DNA of 64,000 nucleotides. Origin: Flaccisagitta enflata (Eukaryota > Chaetognatha > Sagittoidea > Aphragmophora). This document shows positions 56,041 to 64,000 of the stretch, one piece after another (within the stretch, counting starts at the first letter, position 1; the number at the start of each line of letters is the position of its first letter). Position numbers and translations under genes: made by a program. The stretch is taken from assembly GCA_965153355.1 (NCBI GenBank), contig OZ231127.1, forward strand, positions 36,642,001 through 36,706,000, read 5' to 3'. The notes under the pieces were generated by a model. It saw only the letters and a list, made by a program, of their open reading frames with translations, was not told the DNA's origin and did not search any database.

Positions 56041-59000
56041 TCAAACTTGGTCGATAACGTTCTCTTTGTCACTTACGCCGGAGTCGGAATTTTCCATCGT
56101 CGCGGTTCCGCCCTCACGACTGCGAAGTTCATTCTCGACGGCGGCAGTTGGAATGGCGGCGTCGTCATGAGAGGGATTTCCAGCGGCAATTTCGTCGGCC
56201 CGTGTTCCCATCGCCGTCCATTTCCCGAACTGACGTTGAAATGGGGCTGGTCTGCCGAAAATGGGCTGGGGAATGATCGGCGTGAATGGAACCGGGCGAT
56301 TATACCCTCTGATAGAGAGATTGATCGATTTCCTGGCAGTTCCATCGTTAACAACGCCAGTCAGCCCCCGAGCGTCGGACGGTTTCGCCCCAGAATTCGT
56401 CGTGGAAGAGACAGTTTCACGCGCGGCCACATCTTCAACGACGCGCGACGGTCGCGCAAAGTGGAAACTCGCTGAATTTGACGTCAGATTGGAACCGTGA
56501 AACGCCGGTGGTTTGGTCGCGGGTAACGGCGGCGTCGGTAAGCCAGGCGGAGATGTCAAAGCGGCGGAGGGAGAGCCAACGCCGGTTGATGGATATTCAT
56601 TGGCAGACTGTCGAGGGATAGAATTTGGCGTCGAAGGCTTACTGAAGGCCGATTCGGAGCGAGAGCCAGCAACGGCGCCACCCTCGACCGTGTGCGTTAA
56701 GTCTTTTCCAATTGGTTCATCCTTGGCACCGAATGAAGAAGCAGAACGTGTGGGGTGAAGAAGCACATTTCCAGCGGCCTTTTCGCCCTGCAAGATGGCG
56801 TTTTCCTCCATGGCCACATGGTCCTTTTCCTTAGGGAAAGATAATATTGAAATAGAGAAAATTGCGACCTCTTTAAACTTTTATAAGAGGACCTCACTCA
56901 AATCTTCATCTATCCTGGCTAATTTTGCGCAAGAAACTTATGGACTGCCTCTTTCCAAACTTTCTTCTGTTTACAAGACTAGGCTTCGTAAGGAAAAGGC
57001 ATTCATAATTCACATTTAGCAAAACGGTGAACATCACATGAGTCCACGGTCACATCATTAAAAGCCTATCTTGATATGTTATCCTCCTCACCTGATACAA
57101 ACTGATGAGATCTTTAACACTGCTACGCTTTCTCGGTGGAGCAAGTTGCTCATTTGTTCCGCTTTGAGGATCGACCATCCTGACTTTGTCAGCGGGGATA
57201 GATGTCGGAGGCGCACGGGGGATGTTGGAAATGCTCGAGGCTGAAGTGATATCCGAGGAAACAGATGCCGTCACCAAACTGTGTTGCGAAGGCGATTCCC
57301 GTCGGGAGGGGCACAATTGCTGATCGTCTACAAAATAATGATAGAGAAACTGCATTAGTTAGCACATTTAAAGTGTCACATTAAGCAGCCTCATTGACCT
57401 GAATCAGACACTGTCCCAGCGCACAAACTCTAGATTCGCGTTTGGGTGGGCAGGGACCGTAATTGAGGTCACTAAAGCACATGGGCAGAAGCAGAGAGGC
57501 CAAAGACCATAGAACAGAAAGTAAACCGTGACTGACCTACCGAGGCGAAAACAACGATAGCTCACCATGCAAAACTCACCCGGCAAGGATGATGATGACG
57601 TACAGATTTTCGTCCATCCTGTATCAAGAGCGCCGCTGACGCTGCGTCCAAATGGCGCGTTCGTCCCTCGAGCGTCGATGGCCGAAAATTTGGAAATTGA
57701 TTCTCGAGCGGAAACGGTAGTGCCAAGTAAAGAAGACACTTTCGTCACGGTCGACCCAAAAGACAGATCCGGATAAAAGCACGCTTGATTCTGGTGTGGA
57801 GACGCAACAGCCGCGGCATTATCAGCGGGTGATCTTTGGTAGTTGAGCGCAAGTTGATCAACGGGTTTTGACGGCGGCTGTTGTTGACGATTGCAGCTAG
57901 TGTTGCTATTGCTCCGACTTCTCGATTGTCGATCCATTTCCCGCCAGGTTTCAAAAGCGGCCGAGAGACGTGACCGCGATTCGCGACTCTGAAAAACCGG
58001 GACAAAAATCAACATAACTCGCTTGAATATACACTATATACATTATACATATAAGATGAGGCACCCTAAAAATAACGGCCAACAATTATCAAGTATCCTT
58101 GAGAAAAACTTTTGAACAAAAGGATTCTTAGTTGTAAAAAAGCGTCAAAATTGAAGCTTTCTCGTCGCGTAAACGCGACTCGAGAAGATACACGACAAAA
58201 AAAAAAATTTAAAAAAAAAAAAATTTTTTTCAAATAAATTTTTTTTTTCAAATAAAATTTTTTTTTTTCAAAAAAAAATTTCAAAAAAGAAAAAAAATTT
58301 CAAAAAAAAAAAAAAAAATTCAAAAAAAAAAAAATAATTGATGTCCATGATGGCATGCATACCTTAAAGTCCATGACGGCATACCTTTAAGTCCACGACG
58401 GCATACCTTAAAGTCCATGACGGCACACCTTGAACATTAAACACTGAAGTCCAAGAAGGCAAACCTTGGTCCTTGGAGTCCTTGACGGCAAACCTTTTTT
58501 TAGAGGAATGGCATGGGTTATTTTATGCAATATTAGCAATATCTGTTTTTAAAACAGTCCACGGGAAGAAAAAACACATACTGTCTCTCTCTCTCTCTCT
58601 GTGTGTGTGTGCTCCCACAACAGTAATATATTACTATATAAATAAGTTTATATCTCATAAACCAGACTTCAGATTTAAATCGAATTTTGCAGGAGCTGTT
58701 TAATTGACATTATTTACCTGTTTACTAAGTTTTAAAAAAAATTCATAAACTTTTACTACCCTTTGCCAATGGAAACTGCTTAAGTCCTAGTAACATATTA
58801 CTACATAAATAAGCTAATATCTCATAAACCAGGCTTCAGATTTAATTCGAATTTTGCAGGGGTTGTTTATTTACTACCCTTTACTAAAACACGAAATTAG
58901 AAAAAAATTCATAAACTTTTACTACCCTTTGCCTATGTAAATCGCCTAAGTCCTAGTAACATATTACTACATAAATAAGCTAATATCTTCTAAACCAGAC

Positions 59001-61588
59001 TTCAGATTTAATTCGAATTTTGCAGGGGTTGTTTATTTACTACCCTCTACTTGTATACCAAATTAAAAAAAAATTCATAAACTTTTACTACCCTCTACCT
59101 ATTTAAACCACCTAAGTCCCAGCTAAATATTACTACAAAAATAATAAGCAAAGGGTAGTAAAAGTTTATGAATTTTTCTGAAAATTGGTACACAAGCTCC
59201 TATTGACATAAAAATAACACTGCTTAAGTTTCATGAACTTCTGAAGTCTGGATCAAAAGATATGAGAAGGTTTTACACAGACAGACAGACACACACACAG
59301 ACAGACAGACTAGCACAAACAGGCTATCTCATAGTCCACCGACGAAAACTGTTCGTCGGGGACAAAAATTTCTTCTTGGTTAATAATAGTGAAGGTTTCT
59401 ATGCACGAGCAAAGTAAACACACGATTGTCCGAGTACTGGCTTGATTTGGCTTCCTATGCTTCTAATGCTCGTTTACCAGAGGAAGCTACAACTAAAACC
59501 GGACGTACCGAATTCCTGGGTGGTTTTGGAGGTCGTCTGCGCTCGCTATCGGATTCATTATCCGATTGAGAGGGGTCGACTTTTTCTGAACTGCGTGAAT
59601 GAAAAGACATTTTCAGTTGAGCGAGAAATGTAATGACACATGCAGCGCAATAAATCCTTTACATCGAAAGAGTAACAGCAAACTAATCTTTCATTCATTC
59701 CTAATAAACCGTTCATTCATGTGTTCTTAATCAGCGAGGCGAACATATTGGTCATTACCTGGCCTGTTTTTTTTTTCTTCTGCTCAATCCCGCCTTCAGA
59801 CAATCACTCGCAGTGGACTTACCAGTCAAATTCCTCCTTCAAGTTCCGCCGTCTGCCGTTAGATGATGCAGTTCGAGAGTCGCCGACACCGGCGATATTC
59901 GATTCCGTCTGCGCTGTAGTCTTTCCTAGTTTTATCGCAGAATTTCCCTTCGAGGTTTCGGCATCGAGACGAACGTCACATCCCGTGGCAGATTGAAATC
60001 TTGAATACGGCGAGGACGAAGTCTCGCGATTAAAGAGTTGAGATGACGTTGTCGCGGACACGAATCGAGACGGGGGCGATATCATTTGACTCTGGAGATG
60101 CCATTATTGTTGGAGACGGAAAAAAAGGATTTTGGATTAACCCATCAGGATCGACAACCGATTGTTTTCCTCAAAATCAACTGGTCGGAAAAATATTGAC
60201 TTGTATAAAAGTTTCTGTTTTGGTACAGTTTATCTCTTCTAGGCTTGAGATAATGGGCATGGAGGCAACCATTGCAAAATAAACATCTGACATAAATAAA
60301 AAGATGTTTCATTCCAAAAAATAGCTGGTGGTTATTGAAACACATTTTTATGTATTCTCGCAGAAATATCAAGGAAAGATTGCAAAAAAATCAAATTTGC
60401 TATAATTCTTATACAATTTGTTCAGCAAAAATGTCACTTATTTAGCTGTTGCAAGGGAGCACCACTGGGTTGACACACATACATGGATAGCTATTGACGA
60501 ACAAGCAATATTCTTACAGAATAAATTGTGAGAAAATTTTAAAAAAATGATTTTAAACAATATTCTCTAAAAAAATCTCTAATGTTTTTTTTTTAGAGAG
60601 AATACATGGTAATGTGTTTACATAGCAACCAACCATCGTAGGTAAATCAGCATTCTTTTATTAGTTTATATTGCAAATATCAATTCCCTAACTTAGTTTT
60701 TCTTCCCATCATAATTGCCCCCGTCATCTCTAGCGAAGACAAGATCTACTGTACACGAATTATCAGAATATCCTCTGGCCTAATGAAGCTGCAGCACTTT
60801 AAACGCAATGACTCAAATCAGCACAAATCCCCCATCTGACCTGGGTGACAGCGGAGATGTTGCCGGCCCGTGGAGTTCGTTCAACTAGAACGGGAATTAC
60901 GGTCTCTTCCAGAACCTCTTCGTGAACAGGCGACTGATGAACGAGTGTCTCCTCTACCTCGTGGATAGACTGAATCGTGGAGCAACTTCCTGTTGGCGTT
61001 ACGGCTGATCCACTTCCAGCGTATTCCTGAATAGAAGAAAGATTTTGTCATGTTCCCATCAAGTAGGTAATGCGGCCACGTTTCCATCCAAACAGTGACT
61101 ATCTATGAATACAAATTACGAAATTTCCCGAGACTTGGAAATCACCCTTAATGGAGAGACACTTCGACAAATAAGATCAAAGGTCGGCGAAATCCATGTG
61201 GGCGCGGTTGTCTCATCTTCAGATGGCCGTTCGTGAGATGCAGCGTCCAATTTCAAGCCACCCCAATCCCTGAAATATAGGAGCCGTCAAAGGTAAGTGC
61301 GACGTGCCTGAATTTTCCTAAAATCGATTATACCATACGTGAGGTTTGCCTTTTTACGAGCTCAGATGCATTTGGCAAGACTGGTTTCTTACCTGATTAA
61401 TCGCTGATAAGTTTCTTCATCTTCAGAATTGAAGTAACCAGCCGCATCATCGCCCATGACCGACTCTTCGCCATCAACGTTTTGCTCTCTTCGAATTTCT
61501 CCATCCTTGTAAGTGCCCCAAACTTTCCGCTCCAACATCTTGACGCTCGTTTTGGACACTGTTGCAACTCCTCCCTCAGGCTCCGAGA
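56041..61588 (-). CDS. Kinase-like gene, C-terminal tail exons
   Basis: Eight exons in matching phase: 61588-61393, 61269-61146, 61026-60841, 60091-59823, 59590-59509, 57988-57580, 57327-57092, and 56829-56077 (donor GTAAGT) or to a stop at 56041. All have GT-AG borders. The encoded tail (about 750 residues) is Ser/Thr/Pro-rich and probably disordered, with PPKPPRN and PGLPTPPLPATKPP proline motifs that could bind SH3-type domains, Gln/Asn-rich stretches and many Arg-Ser pairs. No catalytic domain is seen. The short 82-nt and 124-nt exons are supported only by phase, open frame and splice sites. Introns carry a foldback element, tandem repeats and hairpin ends. Confidence 0.7.
58066..59330. 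repeat. Intronic homopolymer and tandem repeats
   Basis: In the 1.5-kb intron between 59509 and 57988 (of which this is the greater part): poly-A/T tracts (58200-58335), five or six units of about 22 bp (AAAGTCCATGACGGCATACC, 58340-58500), and about 3.3 units of a 168-bp repeat (AGTAACATATTACTAC, ATTCATAAACTTTTACTACC) at 58620-59180. A perfect stem GTCGCGT-AA-ACGCGAC occurs at about 58165. Confidence 0.8.
59329..59370 (+). repeat. Hairpin end of another hairpin-tag-like repeat
   Basis: TAGTCCACCGACGAA-AACTG-TTCGTCGGGGACAAAAA has the same layout as the end of the 1.34-kb element (TAGTCC...GGACAAAAA) with a different stem. It follows (CAGA)n. The matching distal tag was not found; AGTCCACGACGG near 58390 is only a partial match. 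Confidence 0.5.
60290..60770. repeat. Foldback repeat, copy 2
   Basis: Diverged relative of 37037-37500. Shared words are AATATTCTTACAGAA, TTCTTTTATTAGTTTATATT and AAGATCTACTGTA. The two arms still pair (GAAACACATTTTTATGTATTC with GAATACATGGTAATGTG). It lies in an intron of the kinase-like gene. Confidence 0.7.
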
Positions 61589-61794
61589 CTAGAAATAGGA
61601 AACCAAACAATTTTTGTCACACTTTCATTTTTATTCAGTCGTTCATTCATTCACTCATTCACTCATTCATTCTTAATCAGCGAGACGCACATATTGGCCA
61701 TGACTTGGCCTAGTTTTCATGGCAAAACTGATCAATGAATATTTGCTGATTAATCCTCATAGTCACATGAGAAGACAGACAAGTCGACTCTCAC

Positions 61795-63702
61795 CTTCGT
61801 CATTTTTAAGAGATCCTGTGCTTTCATCGTGGTTGTGAGAAATGTCCAGCTCCGCTGTATCGATGCTCCTAGATTTCAAAACCGCTTTCCACTTGTCAAC
61901 CGTTGTCTCGATCTTTTTGAAAGAGAAAAAGAGATTTTTCCTCACAACACGCGACAAAGTTACTTAACAAGGCAAAATCAAGGCCAAAATGTGCGCCATG
62001 TGCGCCTCACTGATTACACGAAAAAACAATTTTGAATGAATGAAAGAGCGTTTGAATGAATTTAAATGGCAAAGGTAACAGGAAGAAACCTCGAAATCGG
62101 CAGTTTCGCGAGATTTTAACGTATGCGTGACGGGCAGACCAAGCAACCAGCGATCGACCAACCAAAGGACTGACATGAACTTTGATAGAGATGCGAAGAC
62201 GCATATGAAGATCAACTAAGCGAAATCGACATACTTCATTAAAGGGAAGAAGTCGCTTGCGAATTTCACGATCAGTGTGAATGCCCTCGGCGATGGTGTT
62301 GAGGAAAACGGTAGGAATTGCCTCAAGAGAAAGCTGAGTGCCGTTCGTTACCTGTAAATAACAATAGCAGCCCAAAGGCAGTAAGTGGTCAGCGGTACCC
62401 GAGCCCTGCTTGAGTAGTGTGTAACTCAAGTTGAGGGGTAGCAGGGCAGCGGCCCCGAAGGGGACAAACTCCTGTAGAACACAGGGGGAATCTGTCCATC
62501 TGTCCGTTCGTCCCCTCCCCCGCCCGGTGGGGTCAGGGGTGCATATTGGCCACGGTGATGGTGTTTTAGGGGGGCCAGGGGGTTCTAGGTGGTCGGCTGG
62601 TATTTTTCAGCGTCAGGGGTGTATATTGGCCACGGTGCGCCCCATCCTCAGGGCTTCGTCTCCTTTGATGCCTTTTCTGAAGTAATTTCTGCCAAATGGC
62701 CCAAATCTAAGCAATATGGCCAAAATCTAAACAAAATGGCCTAAATCCAAGCATAATGGCTCAAATCTAAGTAAAATGGCCTACGATATTGATCAGATTT
62801 GGGCCATTTTGCTTAAATTTGGGCCATTATGCTTTGATTTAGGCCATTTTGCATAAATTTTGGTCAGAATAGGCCCCAAAGAAGACAAAGCCCTGAGGAT
62901 GGGGCAGGGGGGGACGGACGTATGGACGTACATACGTACAGATGGACAGATTCCCCCTGTGTTCTACAGGACTTTGTCCCCTTCGGGGCCGCTGCCCAAA
63001 AAAGAAGAACATTCTTCCTGTGGCCGGGACAAACTATAACTTTTTCTTCCCGCGCACTGTCCGTCCGTCGGTCGGTTCCTCGGTCTGTCCATTAGGTATG
63101 ATCAAGACAAAAAGTGTAGAAACACGCATCTTTGTCCCTGTGTATGGAGGGGGGGGGGTACAGGCGTGTAAGCCCTTGTCCACCCGTTCGCGTTACTTGC
63201 TCTGTGACATAATACAACATGCAAGTTACTAAGTTACCACAGACGGGCCCAATATTGCGAGATTCCAGTTGTAACACAGGATTCCAGTTGTAACACAGAA
63301 TTCCAGTTGTAACACAGGATTCCATACCTTGTTGAAAATAGCCTTCCAATCGTGATTTCTCCAAGGTATGTTGCCCGTGAAAAACTCCCACATCGTTACG
63401 AAGAAACCGTAAACGTCAACCTCTTCTGCCACCGCTTCGCGACGCATCAGCTCTGGTGCCATCCAGTTGTAAGCGGAACCGGGCTCTAAATAACAAATGT
63501 GCCAAAAACGTTGAATTTGCCATCGGTTCACGGAGGAACTTGTCCAAAAAGAAAAATCATGACAATGATCAACCAAACAAAAACTCCCAAGGTCATCACC
63601 TTTGTTGTCAGTAATGGCATGGGATGATGACGATGATAACTTCTGACTGGAGTCGAAAGCGTATTCAAAGTTTGTCAACTTGGCGCAAAATTGATTCACC
63701 AT
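61795..63702 (-). CDS. TKL-like kinase C-lobe with degenerate DFG (partial, 5' end outside the window)
   Basis: Exons 63702-63600, 63485-63328, 62351-62235 and 61912-61795 join in phases 1, 0, 0 and 1. The activation region reads CAKLTNFEYAF, with Asn-Phe-Glu where active kinases have Asp-Phe-Gly. Then come YNWMAPELM (APE motif), EEVDVYGFFVTMWEFFTG (subdomain IX with its Asp) and IPWRN. Exon 3 gives the last helices. The WMAPE and DVYGF style is that of tyrosine-kinase-like kinases. Loss of the metal-binding Asp predicts a pseudokinase or an unusual enzyme. The HRD loop and N-lobe should lie to the right of the window; the ATG at 63702 directly follows an acceptor and is not the true start. 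Confidence 0.8.
61967..62208 (+). repeat. Hairpin-tag repeat, ATGCG-AAGA-CGCAT type
   Basis: Starts AACAAGGC; core ATCGACCAACCAAAGG; GATAGAG and the hairpin ATGCG-AAGA-CGCAT at 62191-62204. The tag region (ATGTGCGCC) is degraded. It lies in an intron of the kinase-like gene. Confidence 0.65.
62446..63001. mobile_element. GGCC-TIR element with inverted internal arrays
   Basis: Ends of about 59 bp are inverted: GGGCAGCGGCCCCGAAGGGG, then CCTGTAGAACACAGGGGG, and the complement before 63001. Inside, TGGCCCAAATCTAAGCAA units switch orientation at about 62785 to TTTGGGCCATTTTGCTTAAA, as in 1334-1800. Two copies of GTGCATATTGGCCACGGTG also occur. It lies between kinase exons, in the intron 63327-62352. 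Confidence 0.75.
63263..63325. repeat. 20-bp tandem repeat next to a splice donor
   Basis: GATTCCAGTTGTAACACAG is repeated three and a half times, immediately downstream (minus sense) of the donor at 63327. Confidence 0.85.
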
Positions 63703-64000
63703 CTGAATGCTGGAGGAACGTCAGGCATGCATGAAAGCAGGGGTAACGGAAGACAAGTGACAGTAAGGCAGACACGTGATAAAGTTGTACATGTACACTC
63801 TTTTCTTTGACTAAGAACCTAGTTTATAAGAACATTGAGGCTCAGATGTAAGAACATCGTCAGCCTCACAATATGAGGATCACAAAAACATTCTTCCTTT
63901 TTTTGCTCAAGGCTAATAAAGGAACAGCAGCAAACTAAGAATAATGACAGCGTTATTGTAAAGGTTGACATCAATTAGTTTTACACTTGAATTTGATTTA
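63703..64000. other. Right window edge, intron of the kinase-like gene
   Basis: AT-rich with no coding-like frame on the minus strand. The preceding kinase exon (HRD loop) must lie beyond the window. Confidence 0.5.

Overview
The window looks like nuclear DNA of an intron-rich eukaryote, most likely an invertebrate animal or a close unicellular relative. The evidence is GT-AG introns with matching phases, an extended Tudor-domain gene, a Rab-type GTPase gene, a TKL-type kinase gene, and retroelements (a Jockey/CR1-like LINE and a Ngaro-type tyrosine-recombinase element) common in invertebrates. I cannot name the species. Most of the 64 kb is repeat DNA, and most long open frames in it are microsatellites or satellites rather than genes.

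Host genes read by joining exons with matching phase: (1) minus strand 19682-16138, the 5' part of a Tudor-domain gene; (2) plus strand 25948-32296, a Rab39-like GTPase with Leu where the catalytic Gln is expected, a very long acidic tail and no prenylation cysteines; (3) minus strand 63702 down to 56041, probably on through a hidden exon at 55484-55286 to 44682-42213. This third gene encodes a degenerate TKL-like kinase C-lobe (Asn-Phe-Glu at the DFG site), a long Ser/Pro-rich tail and finally a roughly 12-residue Asp/Gln/Trp repeat domain. In-window exons total 4821 nt (1607 codons) if the chain is right. Short coding-like fragments lie at 23424-23859 and 33752-33996 on the plus strand.

Mobile DNA by region: 2450-7310 is a LINE split by a TA-flanked Tigger/pogo-like element (3164-5955). 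At 7769-7945, in the LINE 3' region, are seven consecutive stem-loops. 9546-13770 is a giant inverted repeat around a GGN tract. 14491-15832 and 16985-18323 are two copies of a 1.34-kb satellite-bearing element. 35322-40880 is a nest: an outer TIR element holding a second Tigger-like element (35409-38281), which itself holds a long palindrome, a hairpin-tag repeat and a foldback, plus a small TA-flanked MITE (38498-38840). 46668-47283 is a hAT-like element with an 8-bp duplication. 47722-55218 is a Ngaro-type retrotransposon with Gag, RT/RNase H, SGNH hydrolase and tyrosine recombinase, lying in an intron of gene 3.

The most unusual signal is a dispersed repeat family (called hairpin-tag, HT, here). 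Each copy ends in a stem-loop followed by AAAAA, and near its other end carries a 9-13 nt tag that is the reverse complement of the outer hairpin arm plus part of its loop. The tag and hairpin change together from copy to copy. This points to a non-autonomous rolling-circle (Helentron/DINE-like) element or an undescribed element type.
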